A DNA stretch of 64,000 nt from Ustilago trichophora (GCA_900323505.1 OOIN01000005.1:1178001-1242000); one strand, 5' to 3'; shown: positions 1-10,602, counted from the stretch's first letter. The notes: generated from the letters alone by a model not told the origin. Program-made: numbers and translations.

Positions 1-1
1 T

Positions 2-1621
2 GGCGTTGGACTGCTGGTGGGATTCGTAGTACTCTGGCTCATGACAATGTGGTCTTATGTTACAGTCATCTCGAAGGGGCCGGGGTTGGTCAAGGACTAC
101 ATTCCAGAAACTGAGCCTCCTACCGCGTCACATCAGGCAGGGACTTGGGATGGCGCACCTTATCCGCCTCAGCAATACCCGCAAAACACAACTGCACCCA
201 TGGCTATTCCTGGTCAGGCTAGGTTCAGCTCAGACATCGCCTCCATGCAAGCTTCTGAATCGTTGAACGGTCAAACGGGGCCCTCACCATCAAATTCGTT
301 ACCCTATCCATCTTTCAACGCGGATCTCGAGAGATTCGGTGGCTATCGTGCTTCCTCGGACAGCATGCGCGTGCTTCCAGGATCGGTTGAACCCAACCAC
401 GACGCAAATGCGGGCGATTTCTCACACTCTCGCGACATGTCAAGATGCACTATTGTCGAGGAAGAAGCAGCCGACACTTCTGCAGCTGACCTCGATGCTC
501 GGCTAGCCGTAGACAACCCAACACCACCCACACTCACAGACAATGTCGAAGCGGCTGATTCGCAACTTCCAGGCGTCCTCGGCCCGCTGGCAGCTGACGC
601 TGTCGCTAGCCGTGAAGGTGCACGCGAAGGCGCAGAAGTACTTGATCAACAGCAACAGCAAGCACCACTTCCCGGTGCAAATCCACCAACATCCGCATCT
701 GGGTGGGCCCTTCCCCAACGCCGACCAGCAAACGACCCACCTCCGCTCTCCCCTGCCGCCCTCTACTGCCACCGTTGTCGCCGAGTCAAGCCACCACGAG
801 CACACCACTGTCGCCGATGCGGCACCTGCGTCCTCAAGATGGACCACCACTGTCCCTGGGTCGGCGGATGCGTTGGAGCACACAACCAGCGCTTTTTCTT
901 CATCTTTGTGTTTTGGGTCACCTTTCTCGAGCTGTATACCCTCGTCACCACGGCCACCTTTTTCCATCGCGGCGTGCGTTCGCTTCAAACGCAACCGGTT
1001 AGCGCATGGAAGGTGGATGGATTCCTCATCTCTCTTTTCCCGATCTGTGCGGTGTTTTTGATCTTTACAGGAGCACTGCTGTGTACACATGTGTGGTTGA
1101 TGGGTAGCAACATGACGACGATCGAGCATGTTGGGGTGAGTCGCGTTCAGGGTAAGGAACGGGTGTTGGTGGATCGTTGGTTCGGGATGCAGTCCAAGCA
1201 GCAGAGTGGTGGTGCGAAAGGTGGTCTCGGAGGGTTAAATTTGAAAGCCAAGCGAGGGATGATTCGAGACTGGGATCGAGAATGGGGGAGGTTGAGCAAA
1301 GAAGCTAACCGATGGTGGTTGGGCAGCTCGGCTGAGGTGCGATATCCTAGCAAAGCTGAAGATATACATGTGCAGACGGACGCGTCTTCGATCCACGCTG
1401 CACACGAGAAACTGCAAGGTAGTAGGCCAAGAAAGGAAAGCGGAGCAAAGAAAGGTGCATGGAGGACCAACATGGAGCAAGCCCTAGGCCCATCTGTGTT
1501 GCTTTGGATCTTGCCTGTAGGCAAGCATCCGAATGAGGGATTAGAGTTCCCCATGAATCCAAGATTTGGCGAAGAGGGTGTCTGGAGGAAACGCGAAGAT
1601 TGGCCTGCCGAGCTGCGCTAA
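2..1621 (+). CDS. DHHC-type protein S-palmitoyltransferase (5' partial)
   Basis: Membrane acyltransferase that attaches palmitate to cysteines of target proteins. The reading frame is open to the left edge, so the N-terminus and at least one membrane segment are missing. Counting from base 17, a cysteine-rich domain lies at about residues 250-300 and holds the catalytic DHHC at 276-279 (bases 842-853), followed by PWVGGCVGAHN. Two hydrophobic segments follow at about 291-315 and 335-362, then a TTxE-like NMTTIEHVG motif. This order is typical of the PFA3/ZDHHC family. About 215 residues of Pro/Gln/Ser-rich sequence separate the upstream membrane segment from the zinc domain, longer than in yeast enzymes. 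No intron is evident. Family assignment is secure; the subfamily (PFA3-like) is an inference. Confidence 0.9.
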   Translation, partial: GVGLLVGFVVLWLMTMWSYVTVISKGPGLVKDYIPETEPPTASHQAGTWDGAPYPPQQYPQNTTAPMAIPGQARFSSDIASMQASESLNGQTGPSPSNSLPYPSFNADLERFGGYRASSDSMRVLPGSVEPNHDANAGDFSHSRDMSRCTIVEEEAADTSAADLDARLAVDNPTPPTLTDNVEAADSQLPGVLGPLAADAVASREGAREGAEVLDQQQQQAPLPGANPPTSASGWALPQRRPANDPPPLSPAALYCHRCRRVKPPRAHHCRRCGTCVLKMDHHCPWVGGCVGAHNQRFFFIFVFWVTFLELYTLVTTATFFHRGVRSLQTQPVSAWKVDGFLISLFPICAVFLIFTGALLCTHVWLMGSNMTTIEHVGVSRVQGKERVLVDRWFGMQSKQQSGGAKGGLGGLNLKAKRGMIRDWDREWGRLSKEANRWWLGSSAEVRYPSKAEDIHVQTDASSIHAAHEKLQGSRPRKESGAKKGAWRTNMEQALGPSVLLWILPVGKHPNEGLEFPMNPRFGEEGVWRKREDWPAELR

Positions 1622-1867
1622 CGAATCTGAATGTAGAGTAGATCATCGTTCGCAATCAGCTAGATTGATGCTGGAATATACCCCTTTGATACCATGATTT
1701 TTGCAAGCCTTGACTTGTTGTTGGTCTCATGCCTGGGAACGTTCAATGTGATTTTTTCACACAACTCACTACACAAAGCTCTCAATTGAGCAAACGAACA
1801 GATGCTGGGTGCTTGATCAATCTTTGAATCGGGGTATACAGCTTACTCTTTCGGCCAGGCAAATCCT

Positions 1868-3382
1868 TCATCGCATGGTTTCAGGCAACGAAAGTCCAAC
1901 AGCCAAATTCTTCGGTCCAAAGTACTTGGCATAACAGATCCTGCACCAGACATTGGCACCACCTTGAGGCGCCGCAGGATTCTTCTCGGCGGGTCCTTCC
2001 TCCAGTTTGCCGCTTTCCAAGGTCGTTTTGCAACCATCGCACCTCAGGCAGGCTCTATGCCATTTTCTTCCGGCAGCGGCCTTCTGCTCTGCAAAGTATA
2101 CCGGCCTCAAACAGCGTGCACATAGGGGCGTGCCACCACTAGCATCCACGATCGACGAAGAGAGACCGATACGGTCGATTCCGCTTTTCCGACGATTTGC
2201 GGGAATGCTGTCATCAAAGTTGGATGATGAGGAGGAAGAAGGAGGCAGGTTGGTGATGGTGCGGGGTGGGGCGATCTTTGCCGTTCCAGAGGCGCCGGTG
2301 AGGGTTTTTGGATCTGGACGACGCGGCGGAGGTAGGGCGCCGATGGCGGAAAGTGGAGATTGGGTGTTGACTTGAGCCCCGGTGGTGGGAGTTGGTGAGG
2401 AGGTGCCGGTGAAGCGAATCGACCCGATGGTGTCCGTAGCGGCAACACGGCGCGTCTGGATGGTGATAGGTGTTCCGTCTTCTGCAAAAGAGGTTTCTTC
2501 GGTGTATTGCTGCGATCTCGAGGTCGGTGTGGCGCGGGTTTGCGGCCGAGGAGCGCGAGCAGGGGGCGAGGGCGTGGCATAGTAGTCGACCGATGGAATA
2601 GCGTGCCCGGTAGCGGATGTAGGTTCGCTATCGAAGCTATCGTCTCCTGCAAGCGAGGATGCGTTCTTGGAGGGAGTACCGATGCTCATCCCTCCAACCG
2701 CGGCTTGCAGTCGCGCAACAGGATCGTTCAACTCGGAGTTGCCAGCCGCAATCGCTTCGTCAATCGATCGGATGGGAGCCGCCGAGCTGACGGCTCCTCC
2801 ATTACGCGCAGTTCGCTCCGCCGCATATATCGAGGGCGAAGAAGGTTTAGTAGGCGAAGGAGGAGAGGCAAGCGGACTGGTCGCACCAATCCCACGGGGA
2901 CGGATGCTGATTCCTGGCACATGATCCTCGCTCCCGGTCAGCGATGCACCCGGAGTGATCTTGGTCGGGCTCGGCGAGCGTCTCGCAGAGTCCGGTAGCC
3001 CTCTACTCAGCGTCGTCTCTGGGGTGCTATACTGCGCGAGAGTTGCTCCTCCCCGCGAAGGAGTGGCGACAGGGCTTCGCGTAGCGTTCGACAAGTTGGT
3101 AACGGGAGAGCGCGGCGACTTGGGCGAGGTAGGGTTCAGAGAAACAGCTTTGGCAAAGCCACCTCTGCCCATTCCTAGGTGCTCCTTGTGACAATTTTTG
3201 CAGTAGGGCTCGCCATCGTGCTCCACAAGTAGAGTAGAGTCGAGACGCTTGTTGCACACGACACAGGTGAGACACGTCTTGTGGTAGGATTTCGAGGCCG
3301 GACCGATGACCTGCTCTGCAAGAAATACGGAGGTGTTGCACCTCGCGCATTTCGGTGCTGCTGGTACAGCGAATCGAGGCAT
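1868..3382 (-). CDS. Two-LIM-domain protein
   Basis: 504-residue intronless protein with a LIM zinc domain at each end. The first, about residues 12-70, starts with CARC and has the CxxC-H-CxxC-CxxC layout. The second, about 419-485, starts CARCLRPVYFAEQ and ends with CRICYAKYFG. Between them lie about 340 Ser/Pro/Thr-rich residues, probably disordered and phosphorylatable. LIM domains bind protein partners, often at actin or polarity sites. The spacing resembles CRP/paxillin-like fungal LIM proteins, but no specific ortholog is recognised. The ATG at 3382 begins directly before the first LIM domain. It is convergent with the palmitoyltransferase gene, with a gap of about 246 bases. Confidence 0.88.
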   Translation of the reverse strand: MPRFAVPAAPKCARCNTSVFLAEQVIGPASKSYHKTCLTCVVCNKRLDSTLLVEHDGEPYCKNCHKEHLGMGRGGFAKAVSLNPTSPKSPRSPVTNLSNATRSPVATPSRGGATLAQYSTPETTLSRGLPDSARRSPSPTKITPGASLTGSEDHVPGISIRPRGIGATSPLASPPSPTKPSSPSIYAAERTARNGGAVSSAAPIRSIDEAIAAGNSELNDPVARLQAAVGGMSIGTPSKNASSLAGDDSFDSEPTSATGHAIPSVDYYATPSPPARAPRPQTRATPTSRSQQYTEETSFAEDGTPITIQTRRVAATDTIGSIRFTGTSSPTPTTGAQVNTQSPLSAIGALPPPRRPDPKTLTGASGTAKIAPPRTITNLPPSSSSSSNFDDSIPANRRKSGIDRIGLSSSIVDASGGTPLCARCLRPVYFAEQKAAAGRKWHRACLRCDGCKTTLESGKLEEGPAEKNPAAPQGGANVWCRICYAKYFGPKNLAVGLSLPETMR

Positions 3383-4009
3383 GCTGGTGGAAGCACTATC
3401 TAGCGACAGGGCGCGTTCGATGGGTGATAAGGTTGACGAAAAGTCTTCGCCTCTTTTTAGGCTCTCTTTGAGCTTGGAAGATTTCTAGGCGTAATCAAGA
3501 CTTGCAGAGGCAGCGTCAAGCTTTGACGAGGCGCTATAGGAAGAAGCTGGGGACACGATGTTGATGGTACAGTGATGACAGCCTAGCTATGTCGGTTGAT
3601 GCATCTAAAGAAGCTGTGGAGGTGTTGATGTCGCCAGTCACCGTGTCACACTGCCAAACTTGGCGCAGCGCGGCTGTGCATGCATATTTCCGCCGCCATT
3701 TTTAGCACCACGCGTCTCGGTTGGGATCTTGGACCGTGGGTTCGAGTCGATTGTAGGTTTAACACCTTTTTTTTATTTGGCAAACCATGCCTCTCTCTCT
3801 TGCATCGAATGTCTTCTTACGCTAGCCTACCTCTCAATAGAACTTCAGACCCTCTCGGCCAGCACACTCACGTGCCCGTTGACAGTCTTCAAAGTGATCT
3901 TGATGAGGATCTCAGACATCATGAGTAGCAAAATAAATATCTTTTCCATGATTTACAGTAAGAAGAGCATCCTGGTACAATGTCTTGTCAGAACAGCAGA
4001 ACCGTATGC
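3383..4009. other. Intergenic region, no gene seen
   Basis: It lies 5' of the LIM gene and 3' of the MsrA gene and so should contain the LIM gene promoter. Only short overlapping ORFs without recognisable domains are present. No tRNA fold or repeat was found. Confidence 0.6.
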
Positions 4010-4714
4010 TTACCACCAGTATCGGTGAGTAGAGCAGTGGTAGCCGTTGGGGTTGTTGATCAGGTATTGCTGGTGGTAGTCATCAGCGGGGAAGAAGTCC
4101 TCCTTCTTCCTGATCTCGAGCTGTGTGACGATCTTCTTGCCCTTGGGGTCAAAGTGCTTTTTTTGTACCTCCTCGGTCACCTTCTTTGCGATGTCGAGCT
4201 GTTCATCGCTGTGTGCGAAGATGGCAGAACGGTACTGCGTGCCTCGGTCGTTGCCCTGCTGGTTGAGCTGCGTAGGGTCGTGGGTGCGGTAGAAGAACTC
4301 GATGATCTCAGCGTACGACACCTTGGAAGGGTCGTAGAGGATCTGGGTTGCCTCAGCGTGGCCAGTGCGGCCGGTGCAGACCTCCTCGTACGAAGGATTC
4401 TTGCTCGACTCATGGCCACCGATGAATCCGACTTTAGCGTCAAGAAGGCCCTTACCGTTGCCGTAGGCTTTGCGGTAGATGTCTTCAGTGCCCCAGAAGC
4501 AGCCCGAGGCGACAGTGGCGGTTTCTTGTCCAGACATGGTCTTGAGTGCTTGCTGAGCGGCGAGGGCAGTCGGGGTGGTCGGCGGTCCGAGGTGTTGAAT
4601 GAGCGGTTGCGACGACTTGGTAAAGAGCGAAAAGAATCTGCTCATGAGCGGGAGATAGAGAATAGCGAGAAACCCAAAGACGGTGGCAAAGAGTATGCGA
4701 CGCAGATTGGGCAA
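4010..4714 (-). CDS. MXR1: Peptide-methionine (S)-S-oxide reductase MsrA
   Basis: Reduces methionine-S-sulfoxide in proteins and so repairs oxidative damage. The catalytic motif GCFWG is present with Cys72 (base 4501). Downstream lie GHAEATQILYDP, the TQLNQQGND-type segment and a C-terminal region ending HRYWW, all typical of MsrA. The protein is 234 residues. The extra N-terminus contains a strongly hydrophobic stretch at about residues 6-26, which could be a membrane anchor or targeting signal. An internal ATG (MSGQETATVASGCFWG, residue 60) would give the usual soluble form. It is unclear which start is used, or whether both are. Confidence 0.93.
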   Translation of the reverse strand: MPNLRRILFATVFGFLAILYLPLMSRFFSLFTKSSQPLIQHLGPPTTPTALAAQQALKTMSGQETATVASGCFWGTEDIYRKAYGNGKGLLDAKVGFIGGHESSKNPSYEEVCTGRTGHAEATQILYDPSKVSYAEIIEFFYRTHDPTQLNQQGNDRGTQYRSAIFAHSDEQLDIAKKVTEEVQKKHFDPKGKKIVTQLEIRKKEDFFPADDYHQQYLINNPNGYHCSTHRYWW

Positions 4715-5225
4715 CCGTCTTGAATGGATGTGGTGGTGAGAGAAGGTGGTGGTGATGCACGCTGTGGCGACATATCAAGATGTTCCAGTCCAACACCCGC
4801 AGCTTAACCCCAAGCCACTCGCCTAACCAAAAGAAGCTTTCTCTTCTCCACGTTGAGTCTGCTCTTCAACGTTTGCCATGCTGCGCGCAAAGATGACGTG
4901 ATCCAAGTCTGCTTCATTCAACGGTCCATGCTCCAAAAAAAAAAAAAGGATAGCCGAAATCGGGATGAGCTGCCAGCTCTCTTTCCCGATTTTCTGGTCG
5001 AGGCGTGTTACATTCTCACGACGCACGCACGGACACCTGCGCTTTACAGTACATGCTCCCTTTCAACAAACAACACCTCAACCCTTGACCAATCCAGTTC
5101 CTCACCGCCTCTTTAACGACCTTAGCCATCATTTTATCCCCAAGACATGGGCAGAGCCTCAAATTGAAGACGACGCGTCGACGAAGCGAGCTGTTGCAAC
5201 TCTCTGCCAGTGGCGGCATGCAAAG
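4715..5225. promoter_or_regulatory. Divergent promoter region between MsrA and EXO70
   Basis: 511 bases separate two divergent genes and must hold both promoters. An A12-13 run lies near 4936-4948. The EXO70 reading frame stays open upstream to about 4965, but the sequence there is low-complexity and unlike EXO70, so it is treated as 5' leader. Confidence 0.55.
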
Positions 5226-7400
5226 ATGTCATACTCGAGTCAAAGCAGCAAGTCTTCTTCCTCACGCCCCATTCGCACACCCAGCTCGTCAACTTACTCG
5301 AGCAGCGTCGGAGTGGGACACGATGACACCGAAGTCGCATTTGCAGAGCTGCAGATGCTCTCGCAGAATCAGCGAAAGCTAGCGACACTCACGAGTCGCA
5401 TGACTACCATCCTCTCTGGCTTTGACAAGCGCCTTATCAAGCTCGAAGGCAGCATCCTACCCATTCACAAGGGGACACAGAAGCTTGCACGCATGTCAGA
5501 CAATATCGACCTCACTCTTGCTGCGCTGAACAAGACCTTAGGTCACTACGATGTCGTTATTGATGAGCAGCCTCTGCTCAAGCAAGGACCCGATGTTCGA
5601 GACACAAGACCTTACATGGACACCATCGATCGCGTCATCAAAGGACTCAAGTATCTCGAGAAGTCGGATCTCAAGAGCCAAGAGGGCGTCATGAAACGCA
5701 TGAATGACTTGATCGAGCTTGGCGCACGCAATCTTTGCAATGTCATCACGGACTGGGTCCATGCCGACTCGGAAGCCGTCGATCTTTCGGAGTACAGCCG
5801 CAACGCGCACTACCCTGTGCTTTCAGAAGCGACACACAATGCGATCGTTCCAATCTTCAATTATCTCTCGACGCTTCCGCGTCATCCACGGAATGGATAT
5901 GCGCCTCTGTCAGCTGGTTTTGCCGCCTACGCCTCGGTGAGAGGCAACTACCTCGTACAGTGCCTCGGTCCGCTCTCTGCCAAGCTGCAGCAGTACGCAC
6001 TGGAAAAGATCGGTGCGGGAGCTAGCGGCGCTGGCATGGTCATGGTCACACACGAAGACGATGAGGATCACTCGACCAACTACCGACGTGGTGAAGCCGG
6101 TGTTTTGGAGCTCTTCGAGGCGTACTATGGCATGCTAGATAACGAGTACCGTATCCTGCAGGGTCTCGTTTCATCAGCCGAACTGGATAAAGAGACGCTG
6201 CTGTTGGCGTCCACCTTCTCCCAGCTCGTATCGGCGTCCTTGAACGGCTTGATAGAGTCGCTCAGCACCATTCAGTCCCACGTTCGTCGGCACTTGGCAA
6301 CACATACCTCTTTCTTGTTGGATCTCATCGGCGCACTGTCCGGGATCATCTTGACCGGTCGATGGGACGTGTTGATACGCTCGATGGAGGATTCGCCCGA
6401 AGCACCGTTGCACAGCAGCTCGCCGATCGATAAAGCAGACCTCGACCTCAATGCTGGCTTTGCCCCCGCCGCCGAGCTGCTAGAGATCTATAGCAAGCTC
6501 AAGAATACCGCGATCGGTATCTTCCCGCGCTTTATCGAAGATGTGAAGGCCATTCCTCCGCGCAAAGCTGCCGAGGTGCCGAGTACTTCTGTCAACGAAA
6601 TCACCTATCTTGGTCTTCAGTTTGTGAGACAGATCACCGAGTACAGCGACGTTGTCTCTCCGCTCCTGCACACCCTCGGCAATGGCAATTGGATGATGTC
6701 GAGTGGTGTCGCTCCTGTTTTGTCTCTTGGACTCGACAGTGATGCGAGCAAGCAAAGCATTGTTGGCGACTACCTCAATGACGTGGTAGCAGTAGTCCTT
6801 ACTTCGCTAGAAGCGCGGTCTCGAGCCATTCGACAGCCTTCTACTGCCTCAGTCTTTTTGCTGAACAACATTGGTCACCTTCGCCGTACACTCTCATCTC
6901 CGCTTCCAAGCTACCTCGGCGCAGCAGAAGACGGATCCAGCGTTTCCATCCTGTCCCTCCACTTGGGCGAGGTGGGCGACGACCTCCTGGCCACAGCGTT
7001 GCGTCAGGCCAACACAGCCTATCTCGACGCCTGGTCCCCCGTCGTCGCCCCGCTGATGGACGACCAGCCGCTGAACGCAAACACCCACTACCACCGCCAC
7101 GCGACGTCCAAGCTGATCGGCGTCGGCTCCGGATCTGAGAAAAATCAGGTCAAGGACCGATTCGCAAAATTCTACGAGGCGCTCGATGATTTGGAGCGGC
7201 TGCACAAGGCGTACCCGGTCAGCAGAGAAGATCACGAGCTGAAGGACAGGCTGAGGAGAGATGTCACACGCCTAGTGTGCCCCATGTATGCAAGGTTCCT
7301 CGGTAAGCACAAGGCAGGGGATTTCACAAAAAATCCAAGCAAGCACATTAGGATGACCGAGCAGGAGGTCGAGGACAAGATCGCTAGTCTTTTCCGCTAG
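5226..7400 (+). CDS. EXO70: Exocyst complex component EXO70
   Basis: 724-residue subunit of the exocyst, which tethers secretory vesicles to the plasma membrane. Seen: a Ser-rich N-terminus; a helical region starting at about residue 35 (FAELQMLSQNQRKLATLTSRM) typical of the EXO70 N-terminal coiled coil; and a long all-helical C-terminal domain with KDRFAKFYEALDDLERLHKAY and a terminal VEDKIASLFR. EXO70 C-termini carry lipid-binding basic patches, and this tail has KHKAGDFTKNPSKH. The start at 5226 was chosen over the open frame from 4965 because residues before it show no similarity to the family. No intron is evident. Confidence 0.92.
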   Translation: MSYSSQSSKSSSSRPIRTPSSSTYSSSVGVGHDDTEVAFAELQMLSQNQRKLATLTSRMTTILSGFDKRLIKLEGSILPIHKGTQKLARMSDNIDLTLAALNKTLGHYDVVIDEQPLLKQGPDVRDTRPYMDTIDRVIKGLKYLEKSDLKSQEGVMKRMNDLIELGARNLCNVITDWVHADSEAVDLSEYSRNAHYPVLSEATHNAIVPIFNYLSTLPRHPRNGYAPLSAGFAAYASVRGNYLVQCLGPLSAKLQQYALEKIGAGASGAGMVMVTHEDDEDHSTNYRRGEAGVLELFEAYYGMLDNEYRILQGLVSSAELDKETLLLASTFSQLVSASLNGLIESLSTIQSHVRRHLATHTSFLLDLIGALSGIILTGRWDVLIRSMEDSPEAPLHSSSPIDKADLDLNAGFAPAAELLEIYSKLKNTAIGIFPRFIEDVKAIPPRKAAEVPSTSVNEITYLGLQFVRQITEYSDVVSPLLHTLGNGNWMMSSGVAPVLSLGLDSDASKQSIVGDYLNDVVAVVLTSLEARSRAIRQPSTASVFLLNNIGHLRRTLSSPLPSYLGAAEDGSSVSILSLHLGEVGDDLLATALRQANTAYLDAWSPVVAPLMDDQPLNANTHYHRHATSKLIGVGSGSEKNQVKDRFAKFYEALDDLERLHKAYPVSREDHELKDRLRRDVTRLVCPMYARFLGKHKAGDFTKNPSKHIRMTEQEVEDKIASLFR

Positions 7401-7565
7401 GCACGACGGCACAAAGTAAATCCAGGCTGTGCATGAAGAGAAACAGTGCCCATTGTATTTGTAGTTTTGGCATGAACCGTTACGATGCATTCTATCGTTC
7501 TAATTTGCTTGATCTGATCAGTCTTGTGCGATGCTTGGGAGACGAGGCTGGGTAAAACTGGGAAT

Positions 7566-9293
7566 TCAGTGGAAGTCGACGAGTCCAGCGTGCAGAGCGA
7601 GCGTATTCATCCAGTCGGGCGTAACTGTTTTGCCGTAGAGCACGCTCAATCCGTGCGCGATGTTCTGGAAGTAAGGCTTACTGATATCGTCCCCCTTCTG
7701 GGTGTAACTCCCATACCCGTCCACCGCTGGGCCGGCCACCCAGCTACCCAATCCTGTTAGGCATGTCCGTGGCAATCCTGCCCCCACCAGCGAATCGTCA
7801 ACCGCCGCCCACGCTGCCTTGTCGTTAGCTAGGTTTCTAGCAGTGTTGCTCTTTTGGTACACATCGGGCCAAGTGTACGGGTCTTGACTTGAAGTCCTCG
7901 CCAGATTGCTCTGGATCCATGTGGCCACGTGAATATTGACCCAGGGACGGAACAGATCGTCATTCGTAAGCGACTTGAGATCCATCACTTTTCCCGTATC
8001 CCAATCGAGTAGGGCGCCGGCGCCAAAGGTATCCGGGGTCGTCGTGACGTTATACTGCTGATCCCAAGAGTACGTGTTGTGTCTCACTGTAGCATGTTTT
8101 TGGAAGAGCTTCAATTCGGCGGATCCGAAGGGAGAGACCTGCATCAGACCCCAACTAGATCCAGAGTCAAGACGGCCGCCGGAAATTTGGTCGGGGTCGA
8201 AATCCGACTCGGCCTTGATATCTGCCATGATTACACGGGCCGCATCGCGGGTGGATAGCTCGGGGAAATAGCGGGCGGAAGCAGAGAGGATCGCGGCCAC
8301 TGTTTCGTCAAGCAATGCGGGTGTGGCGAGCTGATCCAAGTCGTGAGCCCAGGCGCGGATCACGTGGAGATCGTGCCGAGCCTGCGAGGGGCCATAGCCG
8401 GCAGTGTTCGACAAGAGAGTGATTTTCGAAGGTCCTGCTTGAATGATGTACTTGTGTGGGAGCGGAGCCAAAGCTTCAGCGACAGAAGCCTGCAGAGTAG
8501 TGGTGGACGGAACATGTTGGGAACCAGCTGAATTATCGTCGCGAGAAGTCGTGGTCCAGTCGAACAGCGTTTCGTTTCTCCTTGCGTCCTCGATCGTAGC
8601 ATTGTTGGACGGGTACGCCTCGGCAAGATTGGACAGAATCGTCTCGGCTCTAGATGCGTTTGCAGGAGTGCCTGTCTGATTGGCCAAAACTAGCGCCACT
8701 TGCCTCGCCTTTCGACCCGTAATCCCGTGATATGTCTCCACGAGCGCATCGACCTTGTTGACAAAATTGTGTGGGAGCACTCCCTCGACCTTTACAGACA
8801 CTCTCTGCGCCGTCATATTCGAGGTAGGAGTAGCAGGGGCCACGGTAGGAAACACGGTGTTCTGCTGCGATGCCGAAGGAGACGAAGCAGAGCTCGAAAT
8901 ATTACCGCTCACGTTTGACGACGCGAGGCCGCCAGAAGGCAGGGTAGCAGCAGATACCCGAGCCGAGGTGTGCTTCTTCTTCGAAGTACACTGGCTGGAG
9001 CCAGAAGTCGATCGAGCTGAAGCCGTACTTGGGCCGGAGATACTCGTGGTAGGCATGGCAGACGTTTGAGAGCTCACGGGCGCGGCAGTGGTCGCCCCGC
9101 CCTTTCCGAAGTAGAGCGTGTAGGTGGATACAATCGGCAGGGGTGTGGGCATCGACAGTGTGTTGCCGCTCATTGCAACTGTGCTGAGCGGTGCCATGCG
9201 TGGAAGCACAGCTGCATTACATCCATTACCGTTGAATAACCCCAGGACGAGCATGCATAGCAACGTAGCGTTCCAGGATTCGATTCGAGTCAT
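7566..9293 (-). CDS. Secreted protein with lysozyme/lytic-transglycosylase-like domain
   Basis: 575-residue protein if translation starts at the ATG at 9293; the frame is open to 9353 but a signal peptide (LLCMLVLGLFNGNGCNA) follows the 9293 ATG directly. Next comes a Ser/Thr-rich stretch of about 150 residues, likely O-glycosylated, then a mixed region. The C-terminal half has IKAESDFDPDQISGG and SSWGLMQVSP, which match the lysozyme-fold pattern of a catalytic Glu (Glu362) followed by a G-x-MQ element. The fold suggests cleavage of a beta-1,4-linked amino-sugar polymer (peptidoglycan or chitin), but neither substrate nor activity is shown by sequence. It could act against bacteria or on cell walls. 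Confidence 0.72.
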   Translation of the reverse strand: MTRIESWNATLLCMLVLGLFNGNGCNAAVLPRMAPLSTVAMSGNTLSMPTPLPIVSTYTLYFGKGGATTAAPVSSQTSAMPTTSISGPSTASARSTSGSSQCTSKKKHTSARVSAATLPSGGLASSNVSGNISSSASSPSASQQNTVFPTVAPATPTSNMTAQRVSVKVEGVLPHNFVNKVDALVETYHGITGRKARQVALVLANQTGTPANASRAETILSNLAEAYPSNNATIEDARRNETLFDWTTTSRDDNSAGSQHVPSTTTLQASVAEALAPLPHKYIIQAGPSKITLLSNTAGYGPSQARHDLHVIRAWAHDLDQLATPALLDETVAAILSASARYFPELSTRDAARVIMADIKAESDFDPDQISGGRLDSGSSWGLMQVSPFGSAELKLFQKHATVRHNTYSWDQQYNVTTTPDTFGAGALLDWDTGKVMDLKSLTNDDLFRPWVNIHVATWIQSNLARTSSQDPYTWPDVYQKSNTARNLANDKAAWAAVDDSLVGAGLPRTCLTGLGSWVAGPAVDGYGSYTQKGDDISKPYFQNIAHGLSVLYGKTVTPDWMNTLALHAGLVDFH

Positions 9294-10602
9294 TTGGAAG
9301 TAGTCTTCTGTCTTCGTATTGATCGTGTTTTGTATGTTTCTGTGTGATAGCAATTTGGGAAGAAAAGGAAAGAGGTGAAAGTAGTCAACCGTTTATAGTT
9401 TTTTGGGAAAGAAGAGATACTCACAGAGCTGTCCAGCAGTCGTTGTCGTATATAATGGAGCGAGGAGACGTGTGTCGAACACGATGGTGTTCCGCGGAAA
9501 CCTGTCCTAGGATCGAAAGGGTACTTGGAATGCGCACTGGGTGCTAGACCCGACCGGCGAGTCTACACGTATGAATCGTTAAGCCCGAAGATAGGGGCAA
9601 TAGCGCGTGCGCTTATGCTAGAGCTAGAGTAGCGAGATACGATGGTGTTACAACGAGGGACGCCGTCAAGGAATTCTTCCAATCCCGCCATCTTATACTT
9701 TCCTCTCACGGCTCAGGCACCACCCTTTTCCTCTCCTTTCCTGAACAGGCAACCATGCAGTCGGAAGGTCACTATAGGTGCAGCCGTAGGCTCAGAAAAG
9801 GAAGCTACTTCAACACAACCTTACACGTGGTACAGCAACAAGCTTGGCGGAAACCAAGATGCCGCAACGCACAGAGCTATTCTTGTCCATTCGCCGCGTT
9901 GCCGTGCACATTCGCTTTACCTCAGCACTGCACAGAGAGAGAGGTAGAGTCTACTACATAGGCTTTGCATTCCCGCCGGAACGAAAAAGCACCTGCGTTG
10001 CGACCATCTTGCCAGTGTCTAGACCTCTTTGAGAAACCATGGCAGATGAAAGTCTACCGGTTGGAACATGTCACGCGGCTTTTGACAGGTTGCTTTGCGT
10101 CAAAAACAAAATTTAAATTTTTGAGAGAAAAGGAGACAAGAAAAAAAGGCACCATGCTCCCGATGTCCCCGATTCGTTGTTCGGCTACTCGCGGATCAAC
10201 GCCGCGGGCGGATGAAAGTTGACGAGGCAAGTGTTCGACACGGAATTGACGGGAAGCAACACACGTAAAGTGGAGAGCGACTTTTTCCCCACAGCTAGCC
10301 CTCAGTGGAAGAACATTCAGGTTGTGCTCTAGCAGCGGACCCTGTCCGTGAGTTTCCCTCTACGTTGGCGGTCGTACTCGGACTGTAAGTAAGCTTGCTC
10401 TTCCAATAGACTTGAACGGGCAAGATCGGTTGAGCTAGACCTTTCTTCCTGTCTTTCTCTCTCTCCATCATACCTTCATCCAAGACGTAAGACGGCTCCG
10501 CAGGATACCTGCACTCGTACAGGATCAAACTCAACTACATCTAAGCCGGTTTCACACCAACTTGAGCCAACCGTTTCCTAAGCTCAGGATCAAATCACCA
10601 AC
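9294..10602. other. Intergenic region upstream of two divergent genes
   Basis: About 1.3 kb separates the secreted lysozyme-like gene and the thiolase gene and should hold both promoters. ORFs of 60-100 codons in it overlap in several frames and have no recognisable domain. No RNA gene or repeat was identified. Confidence 0.55.

Noticed and set aside
3735..3765. tRNA B-box-like GGGTTCGAGTC
   Set aside because: Flanking five-base segments do not pair; no cloverleaf fits.
4965..5225. N-terminal extension of EXO70 by 87 codons
   Set aside because: The frame is open, but the sequence is low-complexity and the family start fits the ATG at 5226.
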